A stretch of 34,143 bases of DNA, taken from the NCBI GenBank assembly GCA_003133205.1, contig PKWK01000306.1, positions 1 to 34,143 of the forward strand, in the 5' to 3' direction. Shown piece after piece: positions 1 to 7,788 of this stretch. The translations under genes and the position numbers were made by a program. The notes under the pieces were generated by a model. It had not been told where the DNA came from. It made no database searches and worked only from the letters and a program-made list of their open reading frames with translations. Source of the stretch: Granulicella sp. GTDB lineage: Bacteria; Acidobacteriota; Terriglobia; Terriglobales; Acidobacteriaceae. Position 1 is the first letter of the stretch; every line of letters starts with the position of its first letter.

Positions 1-14
1 CCGACCGCGTGTAA

Positions 15-1097
15 TCGTTTTTAAACAAGTTTCTAGCGTTCACAGCCAACGGCACCACCATCACCGGCTGCTCCGCGGTAGCCGTAAATGCTGCCACTGG
101 AACTGCAAGCTGCACCATCTCCTCCCTCGCCGTCGGCTCCGATCCCATCGCAGCCACCTACTCCGGCGACTCCAGCTTCACCGTGGCGAACCCGGCCTCG
201 TCGACCCAGAATGTTACGGCGAGCGGCTTCACGGCGACCCCCAACCCGGCCACGCTCTCCTTTGCTGCCGGTGCTACAACCGGGAACACCTCGGTCATCA
301 CTCTCGCGCAAATAGGCAGCTTTACGGGATCGGTGAACTTGACGTGCGCGGTTACAGGCCCCAATGGCGCCATCAGCCCTGCGACCTGCGGCCTGTCTCC
401 CGCCACGGCCACCATCGCGCCAGCGGGAGCATCCACCACGTTGACCGTAACCACAACCTCCACTACAACGCCCGGAGCCTACGCGGTGACGGTCACCGGC
501 ACCTTAGGAACAACCACCGCGACCGCCACCGTGAATGTGACAGTAACCGGAATTACCCTGACCAGCGGCGGCGGCGGCAGCATCACCATCCCCAGTCCAG
601 GCGGCAGCGGCACATCGACGATCACCGTGATGCCCAGCGGAGGCTTCACCGGCAGCGTCACGCTCGCGGCCGTTCTTACATCCAGCCCGACCGTCGCGCA
701 ATACCTGCCTACCTTGAGCTTCGGTTCGACCAGTCCGGTCCTCATCACCGGCGGTACCCCAGGGACGGCCACCCTCGCCGTCTCCACCACGGCTCCGACC
801 AGTGGCGCGCTCGCATATCCCGCGCGTCCTGGCGTCCACTGGACCTTCGCCGGCGGCGTGACCCTGGCCGGCGTCCTGCTGCTTGGCGTTCCGGCGCGGC
901 GGCGCAGGCTGCGGACGATGCTCGGCCTTCTCGTCTTCCTCGGGATCCTCGCCGGCGGCGTCATCGGATGCGGCGGCAGAGGATATAGCGGGTCCGGCGG
1001 TACTGCCGGCACAACACTGGGCAACTACACAGTTACCGTGACTGCCACTTCAGGAGCCACGAGTGCTCAGATCCCGGTCATCGTCACCGTAAATTAG
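15..1097 (+). pseudogene. 5'-truncated Ig-like domain surface protein with membrane-hairpin C terminus
   Basis: The open frame begins right after an in-frame TAA at 12-14. Recognisable protein starts only near base 39 (FTANGTTITG...), in the middle of an Ig-like (Big_3-type) domain of the kind that ends AATYSGDSSF. No ATG with a ribosome site precedes it; the first usable codon is a GTG at 183 inside the domain. From there 304 residues continue with two or three Ig-like or beta-sandwich domains. The last ~90 residues hold a hydrophobic segment (about residues 221-237 from the GTG), a basic stretch PARRRRLR, a second hydrophobic segment ending VIGCGG (Cys at 969-971), and a short beta-strand tail ending IPVIVTVN. 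This C terminus matches that of the next gene in layout. I read it as the 3' remnant of a large secreted or surface-anchored repeat protein that lost its start. If the gene simply continues leftward, the TAA means a frameshift or sequencing error near base 12-38. Confidence 0.75.
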
Positions 1098-1279
1098 CCC
1101 AACCGAATTCAGCCGAGCCGTTCGGGACCATAGTGGCAATACTCTCAATTTCCCGCGAATATCCCCAGCGCTGAGTCCAGCAACTGGAGGAGACGACCGC
1201 CGGGTTCAATCGGAGCGGCCCCATTACCGCTACGTTATTCAGTAGTGGCCCCTTAGTGGTACTGACTAACGCCCCAGAT

Positions 1280-1293
1280 GAGAGTTAACTCTC
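1280..1293. promoter_or_regulatory. 14-bp perfect palindrome upstream of the giant NHL/Ig gene
   Basis: GAGAGTTAACTCTC is a perfect inverted repeat. It lies 27 bp before the preferred ATG at 1320 and overlaps a poorer upstream ATG at 1278. Its position in the leader suits an operator or an mRNA structure. No regulator can be assigned. Confidence 0.4.
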
Positions 1294-1306
1294 TGGTTAA
1301 GAAGTC

Positions 1307-1311
1307 AGGAG
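1307..1311 (+). promoter_or_regulatory. Ribosome binding site deciding the start at 1320
   Basis: AGGAG lies 8 nt before the ATG at 1320. The in-frame ATG at 1278 has no Shine-Dalgarno-like sequence. This favours 1320 and shortens the N-terminal extension before the signal peptide by 14 residues. Confidence 0.7.
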
Positions 1312-1319
1312 ATGTTGAC

Positions 1320-4300
1320 ATGCAATCTCGGGTGCCAAGAGTACCCCACTCCGGCAGGTCGTTTCCGCAATTCTGTTCGTGCCAACTACTAGCCAAGCTG
1401 GACGGCTCGCCCTGGGTGAAGGCGGCAACGCGCGCTTGCCTGATGCTCCTGACTGCGGTGTTTGCGCTCTCCCCGCATACGGGGGCGCAGGTTGTGCCGC
1501 TGTATCCCGCGTATCAGTTTGCCGCGCCAGGGGGCGTGGGTGCGGCGGCCGCGACCGGGACGGTCCTGGTGACGGCCTCGGCTAACGGAAGCCTGAGCGC
1601 GATTCGCGTTCTCACGCAGGGGATTCCGAACCAGGATTTCACCCTCGCCGCCGGAGGTAGCTGCGCCGTGGGGACGGCGTATTTCACCGGTCAGTCATGC
1701 ACCGTGACCGTAAGCTTTCAGCCAAAATATCCGGGACTTCGCCAGGGCGCGGTAGTCCTGCTCGCCAGCGACGGCAACGTTCTGGGGAGCGAGTTGTTGG
1801 AGGCGACTGGCGTGGGCGCAACGGCCGTCTTCGTTCCGGGAATGATCTCGACCGTGGCTGGGAACGGGCAATGGATCTTTCGCGGAGACGGCGGGCTGGC
1901 GACCCAGTCACCGCTGTTTCTGCCCACCGGTGGGGCGGCGGACGCGGCGGGTAATCTGATCCTGTCCGACTCGAACAACCAGCGCATTCGCATGGTGAAT
2001 GCGGCGACGGGAATGATTTCAACGGTGGCGGGGAATGGAACTCCCGGGTTTGGCGGCGACGGCGGGCCGGCCACTGCGTCGCTGCTGGACACGCCCGTCG
2101 ACGTCAAGCTGGATGGCGCTGGCAACTTCTATATTGTGGACAGCTCGAATCACGCGATTCGCATGGTAAACGCGGCGACGGGCATTATCTGGACGGTTGC
2201 CGGAATCGGCGGGAAATCAGGTTATTCCGGCGATGGCGGGCTGGCTACGCAAGCGCATCTCGCCTATCCCAGCGGAATTGCATTCGACGGCGACCACACG
2301 CTTTATATTTCGGACACAGGCAACAACGTGATCCGCAAAGTCAACCTTTCGACCGGGATCATCACCACCGTCGCCGGGACCGGGACGGCCGGGTTCTCAG
2401 GCGATGGTGGCCCCGCGATTTCGGGGCAGCTCAATTATCCCTGGGGGATTACCCTGGGCGGCGATGGCAGCTTATACATCGCGGACCTCTCAAACAATCG
2501 CGTCCGCAAGGTCAGCCCAACAGGTGTGATCTCGACCGTGGTGGGAACCGGTACGCGGGGCTACGGCGGAGATTCCGGACCCGCGACGCTGGCACAACTG
2601 AATGTGCCCGCTAGTGTGCTGGTGGATGTGGCTGGAAATCTCTACGTGGCGGACTCAGGCAACCAGTTGGTGCGCAAGGTGAGCGCGACGACCGGGGTTA
2701 TCCAGACGATAGCGGGCTACACCGCCGGGATCCCTACGGGCGATGGCGGACCGGCGAACACCACGTCGCTCGATGGGCCGTATGCGCTGTTTCTCGACGG
2801 ACCGGGAAATCTCTACATCGCGGACATGTTTCATCAGACTATCCGCATGGTGAGTTCGAACCTGACCGCATTAGGTTACCCGGTGATGCGTGTAGGCCGA
2901 GTCTCTGCGCCGCAGTCGGTGACCATCGAGAACGACGGCAACGCAGCGCTCGCCTTCAGCGCGTTCAACCTGGTGAGCAACTCGGCCTTGGATTCCGCGA
3001 GCACGACCTGCCTGCTTGCACAGCCCATCGCCATCGATCAGACCTGCGCGCTGGGCGTGGAGTTCGCTCCCACCGTGACGGGAACATTGGTCACCGGCTC
3101 GCTGTCGGCAGTATCGAATGCGGCAAATAGTCCCAGCGTGATCGATCTGTCGGGGCAGGTGCTTTCTGTCCAGCCAACCCTGGCAACGCTCACATCCAGC
3201 GTGAACCCGGCCGCGTTGGGGACCGCGATCACGTTCACTGCGGTGGTGTCGAACTCGCTAACCGCCGTGCCAACTGGGACCGTGAACTTCCTTGACGGCA
3301 CGGTTCAGATCGGCACAGCCGCCCTGGACGCAACAGGCGTGGCCTCTATGTCGATCGCAACTCTGGCAACGGGGTCTCACACCATTACGGCGGTCTACAG
3401 CGGCGACAGCCAGAACGCCGCGGCGACCTCTTCAGCGTTGATTGAGAGCGTGAGGCAGCCGACGACGACAACGCTGACATCGAACCGGAACCCGTCGGTC
3501 GCAGCGACCCTCGTCACGTTTACGGCGACGGTTGCCGGGCCTGTCGGGTCTACCGTATCGCCCGGTGGCTTAGTCACATTCTCCGACGGCGCCACCAACA
3601 TTGGGCAGGGCACATTGAATGCGAGTGGGGTTGCTACGCTTGCGATCTCGACGCTGAGCGGCGGACAACACAACATCACGGCGAATTACGCAGGCGACAC
3701 TTCGGACCTCGCGAGCCAGTCTGTCGTGCTGATCCAGACCATGGCGAAAGCCGCAACGGCGACATCGCTGGCCACGTCGAATGCAAGTGTATTTGCGGGC
3801 GTGAGCGTGACTTTCACGTCCGTGGTGTCACGAACGGATGGCGTAATCCCGACTGGAACGGTGACCTTCCTGGATGGATCGGCCACGATCGGAACAGCAA
3901 CGCTCAACGGGACAGGTACGGCGACGCTGACGACCAGCGGACTCGCCGGTGGGGCGCACTCAATCTCAGCGGTGTATGGGGGCGATGCGAATAGCCTCAC
4001 GTCAACCTCGGCCGCCGTGAGCGAGACAGTGCAGCCGGTTGCTACCGCAACGACGATTGCGACGAGCGCCAATCCGGGCATCGCGGGCGCTCCGCTCCAG
4101 TTGACCGCAACCGTGACTCAGACAGGGACGACAGGCAACGGCGGCGCATTTTCCGGGACAGCAACATTCATGGACGGCACGACCGTGCTCGGCACGGTAG
4201 CGGTTTCGGCCGCGGGGATCGCGACGCTGAACACCGCCACGCTGTCGGTGGGCTCACACACCATCAGCGCGAGCTATGGCGGCAACGCAAACTATGGGTC

Positions 4301-6578
4301 GAGCTCATCAACAACAATCGCCGAGACCATTCTTTCGGCGACCACGTCGACCACGCTAACGTCCAGCCTGACGCCTTCGATCGCCGGCATGCCAGTAACG
4401 TTGACGGCGACCGTGACTGGCAATGGTGGCGTGCCGACTGGGACCGTGACATTCATGGAGGGGGCCACCGCGCTGGGAAGCGGGACGCTGAACGTCAACG
4501 GCATCGCCAGTCTCACGACGTCCACCCTTGCGGTTGGCCAGCACACGCTCGCGGCAGTCTATGGCGGTGATGCGAAGGATAATGGCAGCACCTCGGCGGC
4601 GCTCCAGCAGACGGTGCAGATTGCCACCAGCATCACCACGCTGGCGTCGAGCGCGAACCCGAGCAACTTTGGCGCGAGCGTGACATTCACTGCAACTGTC
4701 TCTACCAACGGGGGTGCGGCGACGGGGACGGTTACATTCTCCGACGGCGCTACTGTGCTTGGGACTGCGGCTGTGAGTGCGGGGACGGCGGTGTTCAGTT
4801 CATCGACACTCGCTCTTGGCGCACACTCGATTACCGCCGCCTATGGTGGCGATGCGAAGGATGCGGCGAGCCAGTCCGCGGTGCTGAGCCAGCAGGTGCA
4901 GCAGGCGGGAGCTGTGACCCTCGCCAGCAGCGTGAACCCGTCGTTCGCCGGAGCCAGCGTCAGCTTCACTGCGACCATCACCGCGCCGCAGGGCGTTGCT
5001 GTCACAGGCAGTGTCATCTTCAAAGACGGTGCGGCCGTGCTGGGCACGGTGAACGTAAATGGATCCAGCGCCGCCGTCCTCACCATTTCTACGCTTGCGG
5101 TTGGGCAGCACTCCATCGTCGCCGCGTACAGTGGCGATGCGATCAACCGCGCGGCATCTTCGAATCTACTCGTGCAGACAGTGCAAACGGCCGGCACGAG
5201 CGTGACGCTGATCTCGAGCGCGAATCCGTCGCTCGCCAACGCATCGCTGACGTTGACTTCCACAGTAGTTGGCAATGGCGGAATTGCTACCGGGGTAGTG
5301 ACATTTCAGGACGGGACGACCACGCTCGGCGCGTCGAACCTGAATGGGTCTGGCGTAGCGACGTTAGTTGTCCCAGGCTTGACGCCCGGCCCGCACTCCA
5401 TCGTTGCGGTCTATGGCGGCGATGCGAACGATCTGCCCAGCAACTCACCGGTGCTCGCGCAGAGTGTGGTGCAGGCGACGACTATCGCGCTCGCCTCAAG
5501 CCAGAACCCTTCGCTTGTACTGGATCCCGTCACCTTCACGGCCACAATATCGAACGGCAGCAGTAAACTCCCTTCGGGCACGGTGGTCTTCAGCGACGGG
5601 TCGAAGGTGCTGGGCACGGTGACGCTAAATGCGGCGGGCGCGGCGACGTTCACGGCATCTTCGATGGCAATCGGGCAGCACGCCATCTCGGCGGCATATA
5701 GCGGGGATTCACTGAATCTCGCGGGAGTCGAGCCAGCGCTGTCGCAGTCGGTCCAACTGCGGCCCACCACGGACACTCTGACGGCGTCGTCGACCTCGCT
5801 GACCGGCGGCCAACAGGTGACGCTGATCTCGGTGGTGCGGTATTCCGGACCGGTGGCGCCGACCGGCACGGTGAGCTTTACGAGCAACGGAGCAGTGCTT
5901 GGCACCAGCACGCTCGACATTACTGGCGTGGCAACGCTCACAGTAAATCTGTTGACGAACGCACCGACAGTGATTGCGAGCTACTCCGGCGATTCGGTCT
6001 ACGCCACGTCGACCTCGGCGCAGACCAGCATCACGGTAGCGAAGCCCACGCAGTTCACTATGCAGTTGAATCCCTCGTTGGTGACGCTGCAATCGCAGCA
6101 GAACAGTACCATCACGCTAACGCTCACGTCGCTCAACAGCTTTACGGATACGCTGGATCTTGGTTGTCTTGGATTGCCGTTCGCGGCGACCTGCACTTTC
6201 ACCAAGGATCAGGTCGCACTCGGTGCAAACGGAAATCAAGTAATCCAGATAGTCGTTGATACCGGATCACCGCTGACGTCCGGATCGCAAGCGCGGCTGG
6301 AGCAGCGCAACGCCGGCTCGCTCGCGACGCTGTGCTTCCTGCCAGGCGGCGCGTTGCTGGGGCTGTTCTTCTGGATGGGCCGCCGAAGGACACGCAAGAG
6401 TCTCGCCGGCCTGCTGATGCTTCTTCTGCTCGCCGGACTCTCCGCGGGGCTGAGCGGATGCAGCGGCCTGCACATCAATGGAACGCCGGCGGGGACTTAC
6501 GTCTTTCAGGTGTCGGCGACAGGCACAGGGACGGGAGTGACTCAGGCAATCGACGTGACCCTGACGGTGACCCAGTGA
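1320..6578 (+). CDS. Giant secreted NHL-propeller / Ig-like repeat protein with C-terminal membrane hairpin
   Basis: 1752 residues from the AGGAG-preceded ATG. After a short charged N terminus comes a signal-peptide-like segment (ATRACLMLLTAVFALS, ending near HTGAQ). Next is an ASPM/SPD-2/Hydin-like 'choice-of-anchor' domain (about residues 50-170), then six NHL units (about 175-520), each opening with an STVAGxG-like motif and carrying GDGGPA and a YIADxxNxxIRKV strand: a six-bladed propeller. A second SPD-2/Hydin-like domain follows (about 530-615), then ten Ig-like (Big_3-type) repeats of ~96 residues, and a last beta domain. The end has hydrophobic segment, MGRRRTRK, a second hydrophobic segment, LSGCSG, then a ~38-residue beta tail. 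The family is secreted, probably for surface adhesion or ligand binding; the actual partner is unknown. Its stop overlaps the start of the next gene. Confidence 0.88.
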   Translation: MQSRVPRVPHSGRSFPQFCSCQLLAKLDGSPWVKAATRACLMLLTAVFALSPHTGAQVVPLYPAYQFAAPGGVGAAAATGTVLVTASANGSLSAIRVLTQGIPNQDFTLAAGGSCAVGTAYFTGQSCTVTVSFQPKYPGLRQGAVVLLASDGNVLGSELLEATGVGATAVFVPGMISTVAGNGQWIFRGDGGLATQSPLFLPTGGAADAAGNLILSDSNNQRIRMVNAATGMISTVAGNGTPGFGGDGGPATASLLDTPVDVKLDGAGNFYIVDSSNHAIRMVNAATGIIWTVAGIGGKSGYSGDGGLATQAHLAYPSGIAFDGDHTLYISDTGNNVIRKVNLSTGIITTVAGTGTAGFSGDGGPAISGQLNYPWGITLGGDGSLYIADLSNNRVRKVSPTGVISTVVGTGTRGYGGDSGPATLAQLNVPASVLVDVAGNLYVADSGNQLVRKVSATTGVIQTIAGYTAGIPTGDGGPANTTSLDGPYALFLDGPGNLYIADMFHQTIRMVSSNLTALGYPVMRVGRVSAPQSVTIENDGNAALAFSAFNLVSNSALDSASTTCLLAQPIAIDQTCALGVEFAPTVTGTLVTGSLSAVSNAANSPSVIDLSGQVLSVQPTLATLTSSVNPAALGTAITFTAVVSNSLTAVPTGTVNFLDGTVQIGTAALDATGVASMSIATLATGSHTITAVYSGDSQNAAATSSALIESVRQPTTTTLTSNRNPSVAATLVTFTATVAGPVGSTVSPGGLVTFSDGATNIGQGTLNASGVATLAISTLSGGQHNITANYAGDTSDLASQSVVLIQTMAKAATATSLATSNASVFAGVSVTFTSVVSRTDGVIPTGTVTFLDGSATIGTATLNGTGTATLTTSGLAGGAHSISAVYGGDANSLTSTSAAVSETVQPVATATTIATSANPGIAGAPLQLTATVTQTGTTGNGGAFSGTATFMDGTTVLGTVAVSAAGIATLNTATLSVGSHTISASYGGNANYGSSSSTTIAETILSATTSTTLTSSLTPSIAGMPVTLTATVTGNGGVPTGTVTFMEGATALGSGTLNVNGIASLTTSTLAVGQHTLAAVYGGDAKDNGSTSAALQQTVQIATSITTLASSANPSNFGASVTFTATVSTNGGAATGTVTFSDGATVLGTAAVSAGTAVFSSSTLALGAHSITAAYGGDAKDAASQSAVLSQQVQQAGAVTLASSVNPSFAGASVSFTATITAPQGVAVTGSVIFKDGAAVLGTVNVNGSSAAVLTISTLAVGQHSIVAAYSGDAINRAASSNLLVQTVQTAGTSVTLISSANPSLANASLTLTSTVVGNGGIATGVVTFQDGTTTLGASNLNGSGVATLVVPGLTPGPHSIVAVYGGDANDLPSNSPVLAQSVVQATTIALASSQNPSLVLDPVTFTATISNGSSKLPSGTVVFSDGSKVLGTVTLNAAGAATFTASSMAIGQHAISAAYSGDSLNLAGVEPALSQSVQLRPTTDTLTASSTSLTGGQQVTLISVVRYSGPVAPTGTVSFTSNGAVLGTSTLDITGVATLTVNLLTNAPTVIASYSGDSVYATSTSAQTSITVAKPTQFTMQLNPSLVTLQSQQNSTITLTLTSLNSFTDTLDLGCLGLPFAATCTFTKDQVALGANGNQVIQIVVDTGSPLTSGSQARLEQRNAGSLATLCFLPGGALLGLFFWMGRRRTRKSLAGLLMLLLLAGLSAGLSGCSGLHINGTPAGTYVFQVSATGTGTGVTQAIDVTLTVTQ
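3177..6047 (+). repeat. Ten tandem Ig-like domain repeats (about 287 bp each)
   Basis: The translated stretch falls into ten units averaging 95.7 residues, each with the order LxSSxNPS ... VTFTATV ... PTGTVTFxDGxxxLGT ... GxATLTxSxLxxGxHxIxAxYxGD. The repeats are conserved in protein but visibly divergent in DNA. They are old duplications under selection, not a recent DNA expansion. Confidence 0.85.
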
Positions 6579-7177
6579 GCGAACACCAGAGACTCAGCCT
6601 GATTGGTGGCTCGAAACGAGGATTGCTGTGCGTCGGAACGCTAATGCTGGTTGGGCTGGTGACCGGACGATCGGCGCGAGCTCAAGCTCTGCCTACCGCC
6701 AGCGGCCCGGGGGCGTATGTGATCGTGGGCGGAACATTTTCCGACTTCCAGGCGGACTATGGAAGACAGGCCATCACGGGCGCCAGTGTGTATGTCGATT
6801 CGAACTTGTTCTGGCGCTACGGTTTAGAAACCGAGGCCCGCAGGATGGTCTATCCCGACTCGGGCGAGCGCCAGTCCACACTGCTCGCCGGGCCGCGGTG
6901 GTCGTTTCGCGCCAAGGGACTCGTCCCCTACGCTAAAGTGCTCGTGGGCGGTGGGCGGTTCGACTTTCCCTATGGCTACGGATACGGCAACTACTTTGTA
7001 GTTGCGCCCGGCGCCGGCGTCGACCTGCGTCTCGGCCAGCGGATACGGGTGCGGTTGGCGGACTTCGAGTACCAGGCGTGGCCGTGGTTCACCTTCGGCT
7101 CGCTGCATCCGTACGGCGTCAGCGCGGGGATCAGCTTCCAGGTCCTGGGGTCGTCGCGAACAAAAATGTCGAAGTGA
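6575..7177 (+). CDS. Small outer-membrane beta-barrel protein
   Basis: 200 residues from the GTG at 6575, which overlaps the TGA of the upstream giant gene (GTGA). Translation is therefore probably coupled. The N terminus (MSEHQRLSLIGGSKRG, then LLCVGTLMLVGLV, then GRSARAQA) is a Sec signal peptide with likely cleavage after ARA. The rest alternates short amphipathic strands rich in Tyr, Phe and Gly (GPGAYVIVGGTFSDF, the double GYGYGN, FEYQAWPWF) and ends in a strand plus a short polar tail. This fits the OmpA-like / outer membrane beta-barrel superfamily of eight-stranded barrels. The open frame extends upstream into the neighbour, but those residues are an out-of-frame shadow. An ATG at 6644 lies inside the signal peptide and is unlikely. 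The function is unknown; the coupling suggests the barrel and the giant NHL/Ig protein work at the surface together. Confidence 0.75.
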   Translation: MSEHQRLSLIGGSKRGLLCVGTLMLVGLVTGRSARAQALPTASGPGAYVIVGGTFSDFQADYGRQAITGASVYVDSNLFWRYGLETEARRMVYPDSGERQSTLLAGPRWSFRAKGLVPYAKVLVGGGRFDFPYGYGYGNYFVVAPGAGVDLRLGQRIRVRLADFEYQAWPWFTFGSLHPYGVSAGISFQVLGSSRTKMSK

Positions 7178-7219
7178 ACTCTTCCGCAACATGCCAGGAC
7201 ATCACGTGACCAGGTCAGG

Positions 7220-7672
7220 TTAGATATCCACCGGTCGCCGCTCCACGAGCAGCAGATGTTCCGCGACCAACACGGTCTCCCCGCGTTGGTTGACTACATC
7301 CAGCGCTTCCACAACGATGCCATGCGCCGGTCTCTTCGCGTCTTCGTGAGTCTCCTTGATCGACACGCGGACGTGAATCGTGTCGTTCAGGAACACGGGC
7401 CTGACGAAGCGGAGGCGATCGTATCCATAGCTCATCGCTCGCGGATTGACGACGCCCGCGGTCATTCCCACGGCAACGCTGAACACCAGGGTGCCATGCG
7501 CCATCCTCTGCCCGAACGGCTGCGTCCTGCACCACTCCGCATCCATGTGGTGAGGGTAGAAATCGCCCGTCTGTCCTGCGTGCATCACGACATCCGTTTC
7601 CGTAATGGTCCTGCCTATGGTCTCTCGTCGCGTGCCGATGGCAAAGTCTTCAAAGAACATCTCGGCTGCCAT
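7220..7672 (-). CDS. MaoC-like hotdog-fold (R)-enoyl-CoA hydratase / dehydratase
   Basis: 150 residues, single hotdog domain. The hydratase-2 signature is present as [17 protein letters not shown]. Asp37 and His42 have the D-x4-H spacing of the catalytic pair of (R)-specific enoyl-CoA hydratases. [13 protein letters not shown] gives the usual substrate-tunnel helix. The family reversibly hydrates trans-2-enoyl-CoA or mesaconyl-CoA-type thioesters in the cytosol. The start has a good ribosome site (GGAGG, 5 nt before the ATG). It is divergent from the SBP-like/CoA-transferase operon across a 116-bp region with two palindromes. A CaiB-type CoA-transferase nearby would supply the CoA ester that this enzyme hydrates. 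The natural substrate cannot be read from sequence. Confidence 0.88.
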   Translation of the reverse strand: MAAEMFFEDFAIGTRRETIGRTITETDVVMHAGQTGDFYPHHMDAEWCRTQPFGQRMAHGTLVFSVAVGMTAGVVNPRAMSYGYDRLRFVRPVFLNDTIHVRVSIKETHEDAKRPAHGIVVEALDVVNQRGETVLVAEHLLLVERRPVDI

Positions 7673-7695
7673 AAATCCCTCCGTGCCAGTCGCCT

Positions 7696-7712
7696 ATTCC
7701 GATCATCGGAAT
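7696..7712. promoter_or_regulatory. 17-bp palindromic operator candidate (TTCCG-N5-CGGAA), site 1
   Basis: ATTCCGATCATCGGAAT is a perfect inverted repeat about one central base. It lies 24 bp upstream of the MaoC-like start and 77 bp upstream of the SBP-like start. The same TTCCG-N5-CGGAA core recurs at 12604-12618 in the other divergent promoter region of this locus. The size and half-site layout suit a dimeric repressor or activator such as an IclR-family protein (inference). No regulator gene for it is in this window. Confidence 0.6.
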
Positions 7713-7738
7713 TCACATTCGATAACATCACAAGCAAA

Positions 7739-7755
7739 CGTATCATCCCGATACG
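7739..7755. promoter_or_regulatory. Second inverted repeat in the MaoC / SBP-like divergent region
   Basis: CGTATC-ATCCC-GATACG has perfect 6-bp arms with a 5-base spacer, 33 bp upstream of the ATG at 7789. That is where a regulator or RNA polymerase for the operon would bind. The half-sites differ from site 1, so it could be a second operator. Moderate chance of coincidence. Confidence 0.4.
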
Positions 7756-7788
7756 AACTTCGGGTTGTGAACTACGATAATCGAGTCA

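Noticed and set aside
1278..1319. Upstream ATG of the giant NHL/Ig gene
   Set aside because: No ribosome site, and a perfect palindrome lies within the extra codons; the ATG at 1320 has AGGAG at ideal spacing.
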